Below are positions 1 to 9,951 of a DNA stretch of 64,000 bases, piece after piece. This DNA comes from Panicum virgatum (lineage: Eukaryota > Streptophyta > Magnoliopsida > Poales > Poaceae): NCBI RefSeq assembly GCF_016808335.1, contig NC_053138.1, positions 55,148,951 to 55,212,950 on the forward strand, written 5' to 3'. The position numbers and the translations under genes are program-made. Numbering within the stretch: the stretch's first letter is position 1; the number at the start of each line of letters is the position of its first letter. The notes beneath the pieces are model-generated. The model saw only the letters and a program-made list of their open reading frames with translations. It ran no database searches and was not told the DNA's origin.

Positions 1-9
1 GCACGGTAT

Positions 10-1200
10 TTGCATGTGAAGAGGGACCGGAGAACATTGATCCTAATGAACGGGCTTAGACAAAGAAGACGGGAAAGGAGCGGCGCCATGACAGAAGAAG
101 ATAAGGAAAAAAGACGTGCAAAATCTCGTGAAAATTATCAGCGGAATAAGTCAAAAAACATGGTTAAACCCCTGCTTGATTCAGGTAAAACTTGATTATG
201 GTAATTGTTGACGTTGATTCCAGTACTCGTGCTTAGAGTTTTTTTTTTTAGAGCAGTACTCGTGCTTATAGTTAATTGTACTGTCTTGTTGGTACAAGGT
301 ACTTTGCACAATAAACAATTGTCTGATGATAACGTGCCATCACGGCCATGCTACGGCAATACAGCAGTGACATTCAGGGTTCCAGATGTTAACATTACCG
401 TTAATGGTGCTGTATTGATGGATGCCACGGCCATATCTGGTATGCAATGCTAAAATTTATTGTCGTTCGGGAGGTCTATGATGGTAAACCAAAAAGTTTT
501 TGGTTGCTGTGATGGAAAATAAAATAAAATTTTATCGACGCAGGCTCCCCGTGTGTTACAGGTTCTACATCTGTTGCTTCCCATAAACATGCTACCAGTA
601 AATATGCTGATCTGCCAGAGGAAGAGAAGGAGAAAAGTCGTGCAAAGGCAAGAGAGTCTTATTATCGCAAGAAATTTTTGTTGCAAACTGATCCTGTTGT
701 GGCAACGAGTGCCTGCGTGGGCCATTCAACACCATCCACAATTGTTGTATCCGCAACCTATCATACCAGCAATGAGACTATAGGTTGTTTAGTTGAACAT
801 TGTTCATTTGATAAATTTTCTTCATTTGAGTTCTAACTAATTGGGACTGCGCTTTACCAAATTTAGCTACTCAAGAGATCACGCCGGAGGATCGTCTCAA
901 GAAGTATTTGGTACAGACTGATCCTGTTCTGTCAACGAATGCCGACGCAGGCCAATCAACACCATCGACAATTGCAGGACCCACATCCTATTATACAGGT
1001 AATGGGAATATAAGTTGTTTAGTTGAACTTTGTTCATTTGATAAATTCTCGACATTTGAGTTATAACTAAATGAGACCGCGCTTTACCAAATGAAGCAAT
1101 TCAAGAGATCACGCCGGTGGAACGTCGCATGAAGATGGATAGGGAACAGTATAGACGACTTTCAGCAGGAAAAAAAAACAGGCAAAGATTGCAAAATCTT
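10..1200 (+). pseudogene. Helitron gene, 5' exons (basic KR-rich repeats)
   Basis: These are short coding blocks rich in Lys, Arg, Glu and Gln, such as EEDKEKRRAKSRENYQRNK near 90-165 and EEEKEKSRAKARESYYRKK near 615-675. They resemble the repeated basic motif found at the start of plant Helitron proteins, upstream of the Rep domain. The blocks are separated by intron-like AT-rich sequence and do not form one open frame. The last block, near 1100-1205, ends in an in-frame stop. I read them as decayed exons of the gene that continues at 4471. Exact exon edges are uncertain. Confidence 0.55.
656..1115 (+). repeat. 230-bp tandem duplication of a Helitron exon-intron unit
   Basis: Two diverged copies (about 656-885 and 886-1115) share the order: coding block with TDPV..STNA..GQSTPST, the stretch TTGTTCATTTGATAAATT, and the stretch beginning GCTTTACCAAAT (851 and 1081) followed by AAGAGATCACGCCGG. 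The period between matching landmarks is 230 bp. It duplicates one exon plus the following intron. Confidence 0.75.
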
Positions 1201-1712
1201 TAGAGAATCGTCTACTGAGAAACCTGAATAAGCAAGGTATTGTTGGTAATATAAAAATTAACTGTGAAAAAGCATGCAAAGCTCTCGTGCATACTAGAAA
1301 ACCTGGGCGCAGCGTTGCTGCGCCATCTTTGAGCTCGCATGCAGCTAACAACTTGGATGATAGAATAGATGGACTGTCTTGTATTGCAGAATGATCTCTT
1401 TCGTTTATTTCTTTTCTCGATGTGCAATGTATCAACATGCAAATATGCAATTAATGGGAAGGGAAATTTGTCGACCTTAAAATCACCAAATATGTGTAAA
1501 ACTCCTATATATTCTGGGTTGTATGGTTGGATATGAATATTTCCCATCATAAGCAATGCTACCTCAAGAATTCATATATCTCTCATCTTCACTGGGGATT
1601 TCATGCAATATTTCTAAGTTTGTGGAAAATCAGCAGCTGCAAAATTTTGCTCAATTTCTCACCATTATGACAACATTTAAATCAATATTAGACAGGGAGG
1701 GATGTATTTGGT

Positions 1713-2060
1713 GTGGAGCCAAATGACGAACAACACTGTCAAAGCGTAGTTAGACACATGAGTGAGAGAGCTGATCACTTGGGCATGGAAAGAGAAAAAG
1801 CATGTAGTTCCATACTTCCATTCATCAGATTTCATCATTTCAATCACAACAATTCATATAGGCCACACAGCAAGCGCCGTCCAGCCCTTGCAGATCGATT
1901 CCTTCATGGCGACGGCCGCGCGCAGCAGCAGCAGGCTCCTCGCCGCCCTCGTCTCCTCCGCGCTGCTCCTGCTCCTCCTATTTGTGCCTCCCGCCGCCCG
2001 CGGCGCCCGCCGTGACCACCAACTGCCCGCCGCCGCCGTCCTCGTATGCGTACCCGCCGC
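1713..2060 (+). pseudogene. Captured host gene fragment: 5' leader and signal-peptide exon
   Basis: An ATG at 1906 opens a frame starting MATAARSSSRLLAALVSSAL, followed by a leucine run (LLLLLL), FVPPAARGARRDHQ. This is a typical secretory signal peptide: positively charged start, hydrophobic core, small residues before a likely cleavage site. GC content jumps well above the surrounding AT-rich Helitron, with strong C/G third-position use as in grass genes. The sequence before the ATG (about 1713-1905) reads like a 5' untranslated leader. The fragment stops after about 50 codons at the start of the duplicated block at 2057. I infer gene capture by the Helitron; the donor family cannot be recognised from this much. 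Confidence 0.55.
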
Positions 2061-3115
2061 GGGCCCAGCACGTCCTATCTCTCTAGGACCATCAGAGCCA
2101 TACCGACGAGCCTCCGCTCCACAAAATCCTTGAGGGCCTTTTTGTAAATTCTGTTATATAGGAAGGGACTTGGTTGTAATTTTTGGAAATAGTTGGGTCA
2201 CTCTAGAAAGAGCAGGGGTATATTTTGAAATTACTTCTGTATGGTGGGAGGATTAGTTTCCAGAAAAAGATAAAGGGAGGGCTTCTTTTGTAAAAGAGCG
2301 TCTTAATATTCTTGTTGTCACGTTTTGTAAAAATTGCATTTAATTAGAAGAACAATAAATTTTGAATTTGAAATTGTATAATAAAATATTGAATATTTTT
2401 TCGGTGAAAATTTAAGTTGATGTGGTGGTCGAACAGAATTGAATAGTGCTCGAAGAATAGGCCAAGCACTTGAAGTGCACCGGAAAAATAGCAAAATAGG
2501 TTTTCTAAACAATAGAAAAATTGGGAGAAATATGCATAGTCTGTTCCTTACCAAATATGCACCCTTAAATCCATTACCGCGGGTCCAGCACGTCCTATCT
2601 CTCTAGGACCATCAGAGCGATGCCGACGAGCCTCCGCTCCACAAAATCCTTGAGGGCCTTTCTGTAAATTCTATTATATAGGAAGGGACTTGGTTGTAAT
2701 TTTTGAAAATAGTTGGGTCACTCTAGAAAGGGCAGGGGTATATTTTGAAATTACTTCTGTATGGTGGGAGGATTAGTTTCTAGAACAAGAGAAAGGGAGG
2801 GCTTCTTTTGTAAAAGAGCGTCTTCATATTCTTGTTGTCACATTTTGTAAAAATTGCATTTAATTAGAAGAACAATTAATATTGAATTTGAAATTATATA
2901 ATAAAATATTGAATATTTTTGCGGGAAAAATTTAAGTTGACATGGTGGTCGAACAGAATTGAATAGTGCTCGAAGAATAGGCCAAGCACTTGAAGTACAC
3001 CGGAAATAATTTTATGACTTTCCAAAAATAGGAAAATAGGTTTTCTAAACAATAGAAAAATTGGGAGAAATATGTGTAGTCTGTTCCTTACCAAATATGC
3101 ACCCTTAAATCCATT
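2057..3115 (+). repeat. Two-copy direct tandem repeat, ~520 bp per unit
   Basis: Units 2057-2575 and 2576-3115 both begin CCGCGGG(C/T)CCAGCACGTCC and both end ACCCTTAAATCCATTA. They are very similar over their whole length. Unit 2 has about 21 extra bases near 3007 and scattered substitutions. The content looks like a 3' untranslated or intronic segment and has no coding potential. It is downstream of the captured signal-peptide exon and may come from the same donor. Confidence 0.85.
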
Positions 3116-3148
3116 AAAAGTTACTACCTAGGTAAAATATGTGTCAAA

Positions 3149-3345
3149 CTCCCTCCGTTACAAAATATAGTTTACTGTTGACATTTTAGATACAACTTTG
3201 ACCATTCATTTTTTTTAAAAAAAATATGTAAGTATCATTTATTTTGTTATTTACTTGTTTTATCATAAAATACACTTTAAGCATGACTTATAGTTTTAAT
3301 TTTTTAAACTAATGGTCAACATTGTATCCACAATATTTAGAACGG
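3149..3345. mobile_element. Truncated Stowaway-like MITE
   Basis: The left end CTCCCTCCGTTACAAAATA at 3149 matches the Stowaway consensus start. The interior shows the expected inverted symmetry (TTGACCATT near 3200 against AATGGTCAA near 3311). The right end stops at AACGG (3345) without the rest of the mirror-image terminus, so the element is truncated or was broken by the GC-rich block that follows. Confidence 0.6.
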
Positions 3346-4440
3346 GCTCTGCTGCAGTGTTTAAAACCATAGTAAAAAATAACAAAGGTTATTCTATAAA
3401 ACATCCCTCAAAATTATGATAGACTATTTTATAAATTATCCAAGGACTATATTACAAAATAGCCTTAAATATCTACTCCCTGATATCTCTCGAACTCTCT
3501 CCGCCTCTCGTCTCCCTCGCTTTCTCCACTCTCGTCTCTCAATCTCTGATCCCTGTCTCCAGACTGCTCCGCCCGGCGTAGGGGCTCGGTGCCGTGCGGG
3601 AGTGGGTGGCGTGGCGCTGGCAGCGTCGCGGGGGCTCGGGAGCTCGGCGCGGCGCGCGCTCAACTGGCAGCTCGGTGTGGCGGAGCATGGTGGCCCGGCG
3701 ACGACGACGAGCCGGTGGTCATACACAGTAGGAGGGAGGCGGCGTCCGGCCCGGTGCCCTGCACAGGATCCGGCGTCTGGAGGTCGACGGAGGGGCGCAG
3801 GTAGAATGGGGCCGAATCCGGCCTTCTCGAGGCCGGCGCGCTCGCCGTTCTCGTCCGCGGACCGCTTCCGGAGGAGGAGCGGGTCTCGTGGCAGAGCGGG
3901 GGCCCGCACGCGCCTTCTGCTCCTAGCTCTCCCCTGCTCCCTCGGATCTCCACTCTCTCGGATCGGGTCCCGCGGCGGCGGCAGAGCGGGTCTCGCGGCG
4001 GAGTGGGGTCCCGCACGCGCCTCCTCGTCCTGGCGGCCATGGGCGGCGCGGCCCTCCCCTGCTCCCTCGGATCCCCCCCTCTTCGGCGTCTTCCCGCGGC
4101 GGCCTCGCGCGGCGGCGGCGGTTCCAGAGCGGCGGCGCGCCTCCGAGGCAGAGGCCCCGATCCCGGAGGCCGGTGCGGGCGGTGTTGTGCGGGCGTTGTG
4201 TGGGCGCGGGGCAGCGGCGGCGCGCCCGGGGCGGGGCTCGGTCGGCGGCGGAGCGCTGTGCTGGTGGAGGGGGGCGCGGGAGGAGGCGGGGGATTCCCGT
4301 GGCCGTTCGATCGCCGATCGGACGGCCGTTCGTTTTTTGGGTGACGTGGCGCGACGACAGGCCAGGGAATGACACCGGAATCGTGTTTTAGAGATGAGAG
4401 AAAAAAAAGGCATGCAAAAATGAACATTTTTTGAAAACAT
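3346..4440. other. GC-rich block of unknown origin inside the Helitron
   Basis: About 900 bp of very GC-rich sequence is preceded by AT-rich sequence. Long overlapping open frames exist on both strands (for example 3416-4372 + and 3436-4440 -), but they are Ala/Arg/Pro/Gly-rich, have no recognisable domain, and are what GC-rich DNA produces by chance. A roughly 100-bp internal tandem repeat is seen (near 3878-3960 and 3979-4062, both with GCGGGTCTCG and CCCGCACGCGCCT). The end at 4290-4385 (GATCGGACGG...GACGTGGCGCG...GGCCAGGGAAT) matches the end of another GC-rich block at 23250-23340, so both belong to one unnamed repeat family. Confidence 0.5.
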
Positions 4441-5425
4441 CTAACATTCTCAGTGGTGTGTAATATTACAGGTGATTCTCCTATGACGCCGGTGGTTCAC
4501 CCTTCATTGCAAAGTACAGTTACACAGGTTAACCCATCGAAAAATGCATGGGTACAAGAAATGGTACGTCTATGGTTTGTCTATATAGAATTTTCTATAT
4601 AAACCGTTAGAGTCCTGCTACTTAATTTGTGAGCCTTCTATATTTTCAGACATCCATGGTTTACATGAACCCGCGCAAACATCGGCGGCTCAACCAGGCA
4701 CAGGTCCTGTTACCAGAGGTAACGGGATATAAACTTTGACAAATAGTGTGTTGACATGTGTGATCTATTTTGATGTGTTGAGTCCTCTTTGCTACCTGTA
4801 CGCAGCTATGAACAACGATCAACGCAAACGTGTATATTTTGACTCTGGTATATGGAACCAGATGAACCAGAAAAAAACAACAAAGGTACCATATTAATTT
4901 TGTTAGCTATGATGCAGGACATGCGGAAACTAAACAGAACAAGTGACTATATCTTAACCCTGTTATGACAGAAGAAGATTTGGATTGCTTGGAACCAGAA
5001 GTGACATACACCGACGTTTGTGAAGATGATGAGGCAAGGGTTTTTCATCAAATGGGTAACTGTTAATCCAATACCGCCTTCAAGCTGTTTCAAACATTAA
5101 TACGGCCAAGTTTTTTCATCGTGCATATGTTTTCAAACATTAAGACCCCCAAACTTAATTGCAGATACGCACTTCGAAGCGTTCAGGGATCCTGAAGTGG
5201 TAATCCGAGAAATTGATCCATTCGATCGAGTATACCAAGATCTGCCTGCTCAACATCTTGTGTTAAGGAAAGTCCCGATATGCGAGTATTGTGGTGCAAT
5301 AAGGTTTCCAGGTGAGGGGCCCAGTTGTTGCTGCAAGCAAGGAAAGGTTAATATAGTGAACACAACAATTCCTGATGAACTGCGATGCCTGTTTACAAGC
5401 CAGACAGATAGGGATGCATTATATT

Positions 5426-7382
5426 TGTCGTGTGATTTTTAGGGTACCCACAGCCGGGTGGCGGAACGCACCCTCCTATTCCCTTGTGAGGGAGAACTCG
5501 GGGAGGTATTAGGCGGTGAGGCTAATCTAGCACTGAGGCAAGCACGCAAGAACACAAGATCTAGAGTGGTTCGGGCCGCCGGAGCGTAATACCCTACGTC
5601 CACTGGGGGAAATATTGTTCTTGGTTGTGTATGAATCTATCCTCTGCCGGGCCTTGGCCTTTTTTCAGCCTGAGTTTTCTTCTAGCGGGTGCCCCCCTTT
5701 TATAGACCAAGGGGTGCGGATACATTGGCCGTTGAGGCCCCGACAAGTGGGCCCAATGTGACTGTGTAACATACTGCGCAGAGTACTTAAATGGCTACAG
5801 TAGTTGTGAACCTTTTCTCCGATATGCTTCCATGCCCTGCTGCCCCTCTGACTCAGGGAGGTCTTCTCCCGTCCCGTCAGCAAGGCGCCCGTTGGGGAAA
5901 CGTAGCTTGCGGCCCGGCCTGTTGAGGCTATTATGTAGGCGTCATAATGGGTGAAGCCGAGCCGTCGTGTCCATCTGTCATGGCAGACTGACAGGCGCGG
6001 CGTGGGCGGCGCCAGCGGCTCCACTACATGTCTTGGTAATACGCGATCAATAGTGTCCCCTGGTCAAAGAATCGCCTCGGCTTCTGCTATATCAATGCGG
6101 ATGTCCACCTACCGCAATGAATGCAGTGGTAGGTGAACCTTAGCATGGAGACCAAGTGGCCTTATACACATGTCTGTGCTTGCAGACATGTGGCAGCTCC
6201 GGACCACTCCGGGGTGAGGTGTCAATTCCTTCCCTTAGTGAGGGGTCCGGTTACTATATAGGGGTCCGGGACCCCATGGGGGTCCGGGACCCCATGTGGG
6301 TCCGGGACTCCGCGGGAGTCTGGGACTCCGCGGGGGTCCGGGCCTCCACGGGGGGTCCGGAGCCCCCGGCTGCTAGGGCCGAGCGTCTGCTTCTTCCGGA
6401 ACACGTGGTGCTCCCAGACCATTCGGCACCCGCCCTAGCCCAGAGGGTGTGTACTCGGGAGTTAGCTAGTCCTAGTTCGATCTCGCTCAAGAACACGATA
6501 AACACCAAGGATTTAGAGTGGTTCGGGCCGCCGAAGCGTAATACCCTACGTCCACTATGTGTTGTATTGCCTTGCCTCGAGAGAGTCTGCGAGTGCTTGG
6601 GCGAACCTGTCTGTGTGATCTCGTCGGCGTGCTCTTCCTTTTATATGTCTAAGGGGAGCACGTACACTGAGCGGGGCCCCGACATGTGGACCCGGCGATG
6701 TATTATAAACTACACTTTGGCCTTCAATGCCTCAGATCCGGAGATCTTGTCGTCGGCTTCCGTGCGTAGCTTCTGACCAGGGATGGTCTTGAGCTGTCCT
6801 GTCAGAGTAGAGTCTAGCCTCTGCAGCCGCGCGTCGAGGTCATGATGAAGCGCCGAACTACTGACTCAGTCCACTGTAGCAGCGTGCACTGTTGCTTCAG
6901 TCAGTAGCTGGTCATCATGACTCGTCGCCCATGCGCGCAGCGCTGAGTCTTTAATGCTTGTCTTGGTAACTGACGAGCCGCTTCGGTATCTGGCGATCCA
7001 CAGTGTGGACTGACAAAGCTGCCCCGTGCCCATAGGCAGCAGAGCCTCCCTCAACCACTCGCACTTAATGCGGGTGGGTGAGGGAGCTTCCAGTGGAAGG
7101 CTTGCGCCCGCGTCCGCGTCTGCGTGACACATGGCGGCTCCGGACCCCTTCCGAGCAGCTAGCTGAGCCGAGAGCTCACGGGGGTCCGGATAGGCACGTG
7201 GAGGTCCCGGACCCACCTGCGGGGGTCCGGGTCCACGGTCACAGGTGCTGAGCATTTTCACCTCTGGGACACGTGGTGACACCGGACCCGTCCCCGAGCG
7301 GGAAGCGGGTCCGGGACCGTTGGGATAACTATGCGAGTCTTGGCACAGTAGGAGTGGGTACCCCAGCTGCAGGGTACCGACA
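5426..7382 (-). repeat. Hybrid left LTR (two LTR families fused)
   Basis: The first ~980 bp (5426 to about 6409) is an LTR of the same family as the solo LTR at 45880-46943: shared start with GGGTACCCACAGCCGGGTGG, the GTGGTTCGGGCCGCCGGAGC stretch, and CCCCTTTTATAGACCAAGG. From about 6429 to 7382 the sequence instead follows the right LTR of this element (8896-9951), lacking that LTR's first ~36 bp. The switch lies next to the word CGTGGTGCT, which is present in both families. A minus-strand TATA-like box (CTATAAAAGG) is near 5696-5705. Confidence 0.75.
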
Positions 7383-7692
7383 GAGGCCCCCGGGCCCGCC
7401 TCGGGGGAGGCAACGAACCCGCAGGTGGGGCCACTACTGTGAGCAACTTGGCTGCTTCTGACGCCCAGCGGTGCGCGCCGCAAGGGTCTTGTCCTGCGTC
7501 GTCCATCCTTTGGGTCACCTGCTGCATTATCACGTTTGGACCTGCACATGACTTAAGGTAGATGCTTAGTAGCGTGCCCACGGGTCCCAAATCCTGTTGG
7601 TTGTAATCCTTTGAGATAGACAGCTAGGTTCAGTGAACGGAGCTCAAGGGGCCGGCCTTTAGGTTAAGAGAAAGTCCGGACCTCCAGGTTCC

Positions 7693-8218
7693 CAGTCCTA
7701 GGTACTATGGCACTCATTCATAGGAGGTGGTGCGTGCAGGCTTAGGGTACGGAACCAGGCTAAGCGGCTACACGGCTCCGGACCTCCCCGGAGAATGAGT
7801 GCGCTTCCCTGAACCTGCAGGTTCCCAGGGGTTCGAACCCCTCTCTTCCATGAGGGGTCTCGAACTAAGTCACTAACTAGCCAACTCAATTCGGACCACA
7901 ATCACCGCACAAGAGTAAGAAGCCACGTGGGGATTAGCGCAAACAGAATGCGTAGATTGAAATTGTAATGTAACATCCTTAGAGGCGAACTGAGAACAAA
8001 CTTTTCCTTTATAACTAGATGTACATGAGATGTGCGATGTAAGCCAGAACACGGGTTTATGAGGCCGGAGCTGTCCGGACCTCCGGGCCCCCAGTCTTAG
8101 GTACTACGGTACTCGCCCTAGGGAGGTAGAACATGCAGGCTTAGGGTATGGAACCAGGCTAAGCGGCTACATGGCTCCGGACCTCCCCGGAGGGTGAGTA
8201 CGCTTCCCTGAACCTAGT
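7693..8218. repeat. ~130-bp direct repeat, two copies
   Basis: Copies at about 7693-7822 and 8090-8218 share CATGCAGGCTTAGGGTA-like and GGAACCAGGCTAAGCGGCTA blocks followed by CTCCGGACCTCCCCGGAG and CGCTTCCCTGAACCT. The copies lie inside the non-coding internal region and differ by point changes, so the duplication is not fresh. Confidence 0.75.
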
Positions 8219-8405
8219 TCGCAGAGGTCCGGACCCCTCCATGGTGGAGGCTCACTGGACTGGACCACACGGAAGTACTACCTAGTTACAAAGGAAAAGG
8301 TTTTATTCCCTGCTGGGCCTCTAAGGGTAGGACTCACAGAGATGTAGAGTCGGGGGTGCGACCGGAGTCGGCTTTCCGCCGGAGAGAGCCACCAAAGTCG
8401 GCTTA

Positions 8406-8590
8406 GTGCGACCGGAGTGGGCTTTTCGCCGGAGCGGGCTTGGTGCGACCGGAGTCGGCTTTCCGCCGGAGCGGGCTTGGTGCGACCGGAGTCGGCTTTC
8501 CGCCGGAACGGGCTTGGTGCGACCGGAGTCGGCTTTCCGCCGGAGCGGGCTTGGTGCGACCGGAGTCGGCTTTCCGCCGGAGCGGGCTTC
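8406..8590. repeat. 37-bp tandem repeat, five full units
   Basis: Five head-to-tail units of 37 bp (8406, 8443, 8480, 8517, 8554) begin GTGCGACCGGAGTCGGCTTT and end CCGCCGGAGCGGGCTTG, with few differences. A degenerate further unit lies at 8357-8405. Because 37 is not a multiple of three, the array opens long frames in all three phases, and these are not genes. The unit contains the quasi-palindrome CCGGAG...CGCCGGAG. Confidence 0.95.
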
Positions 8591-8875
8591 CTCTCATGAG
8601 TGAGGTATGCTGCGAGCTGGGATTTGTCGCTCCGCCGCTCGCAGCTTGTGAGGGGGCCCTTGACGGGCGCCCTGACTCTTGCCGACGTGCAGCGCGCGCC
8701 GCTGCCGACGGTGGCTGCTTCACTGGCACGGTTGCCCCTGGCGCAGGAAGGCGAGAGGCGTGTGGCGCGGATGACGCCACACCCTCTGTCATCTCCACGT
8801 CGTCGTGGTGGTGGGAGCGCTCAACCACCCGAGCCATGGAGATGGGCAAGAGATGGGCTAAAACTAGCTAAAGCG

Positions 8876-8895
8876 CCCCTACCTGGCGCGCCAAA
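8876..8895 (-). promoter_or_regulatory. Putative primer-binding site (minus strand)
   Basis: Read on the minus strand directly after the LTR end, the sequence is TTTGGCGCGCCAGGTAGGGG. It begins close to the LTR with TGG, as a site pairing with a tRNA 3' CCA end must. I do not assign the tRNA. Confidence 0.6.
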
Positions 8896-9951
8896 TGTCG
8901 TGGTGCTGCAATCCACAGCCGGGTGGCGGAAGGCACCCGCCCTAGCCCTGAGGGTGTGTACTCGGGGGTTAGCTAGTCCTAGTTCGATCTCGCTCAAGAA
9001 CACGATGAACACCAAGGATTTAGAGTGGTTCGGGCCGCCGAAGCGTAATACCCTACGTCCACTATGTGTTGTATTGCCTTGCCTCGAGAGAGTCTGCGAG
9101 TGCTTGGGCAAACCTGTCTGTGTGATCTCGTCGGCGTGCTCTACCTTTTATATGTCCAAGGGGAGCACGTACACTGAGCGGGGCCCCGACATGTGGACCC
9201 GGCGATGTATTATAAACTACACTTTGGCCTTCAATGCCTCAGATCCGGAGATCTTGTCGTCGGCTTTCGTGCGTAGCTTCTGACCAGGGATGGTCTTGAG
9301 CTGTCCTGTCAGAGTAGAGTCTAGCCTCTGTAGCCGCGCGTCGAGGTCATGATGAAGCGCCGAACTACTGACTCAGTCCACTGTAGCAGCGTGCACTATT
9401 GCTTCAGTCAGTAGCTGGTCATCATGACTCGTCGCCCATGCGCGCGGCGCTGAGTCTTTAATGCTTGTCTTGGTAACTGACGAGCCGCTTCGGTATCTGG
9501 CGATCCATAGTGTGGACTGACAAAGCTGCCCCGTGCCCAGAGGCAGCAGAGCCTCCCTCAACCACTCGCACTTAATGCGGGTGGGTGAGGGAGCTTCCAG
9601 CGGAAGGCTTGCGCCCGCGTCCGCGTCTGCGTGACACGTGGCGGCTCCGGACCCCTTCCGAGCAACTAGCTGAGCCGAGAGCTCACGGGGGTCCGGATAG
9701 GCACGTGGAGGTCCCGGACCCACCTGCGGGGGTCCGGGTCCACGGTCACAGGTGCTGAGTATTTTCACCTCTGGGACACGTGGTGACACCGGACCCGTCC
9801 CCAAGCGGGAAGCGGGTCCGGGACCGTTGGTCCGGTGAGATGGAGTCGGACCCCAGGGATCCGGCTGCTCAGCTCCTTAGGGCGTAGTTACGGATAACTA
9901 CGCGAGTCTTGGCACAATAGGAGTGGGTACCCCAGCTGCAGGGTATCGACA
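8896..9951 (-). repeat. Right (5') LTR of the non-autonomous element
   Basis: The 1,056-bp LTR starts TGTCGTGGTGCTG and ends GGGTATCGACA, abutting TSD copy ATATT at 9952. A minus-strand TATA-like box (CATATAAAAGG) lies near 9148-9158. It is nearly identical to 6429-7382, which dates the two copies to one element. In the minus orientation this is the 5' LTR, because the primer site is on its internal side. Confidence 0.85.

Larger units (their letters stand above)
7383..8895 (-). other. Internal region of the non-autonomous LTR element
   Basis: There are 1.5 kb without gag or pol. A purine-rich stretch on the minus strand (GGCCCGGGGGCCTC) abuts the left LTR and could be the polypurine tract. 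The region holds a ~130-bp direct repeat and a 37-bp tandem array, described separately. The GC-rich part 8600-8880 is open in several frames but has no recognisable protein; on the minus strand it could be a gag-leader remnant. Confidence 0.6.
5426..9951 (-). mobile_element. Non-autonomous LTR element inserted in Helitron exon
   Basis: The element is bounded by TGTCG...CGACA and a perfect 5-bp target-site duplication ATATT (5421-5425 and 9952-9956). Removing it restores the Helitron reading frame across the joint. Minus orientation is shown by a PBS-like site beside the right LTR (TTTGGCGCGCCAGGTAGGGG, minus strand) and by TATA-like boxes on the minus strand of the LTRs. The internal region (7383-8895) has no gag or pol, so movement would need proteins from another element. 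Its left LTR is a hybrid of two related LTR families. Confidence 0.88.

Noticed and set aside
3416..4440. Long overlapping frames of 318 and 334 codons on opposite strands
   Set aside because: Extreme GC content with Ala/Arg/Pro/Gly runs, several frames open at once, no domain.
8357..8590. CRISPR-like regular repeat
   Set aside because: The 37-bp units are directly adjacent with no spacers; it is a plant retroelement minisatellite.
6156..9283. Frames of about 200 codons at 6156-6776 and 8600-9283
   Set aside because: They cover LTR sequence that is present twice; not coding.
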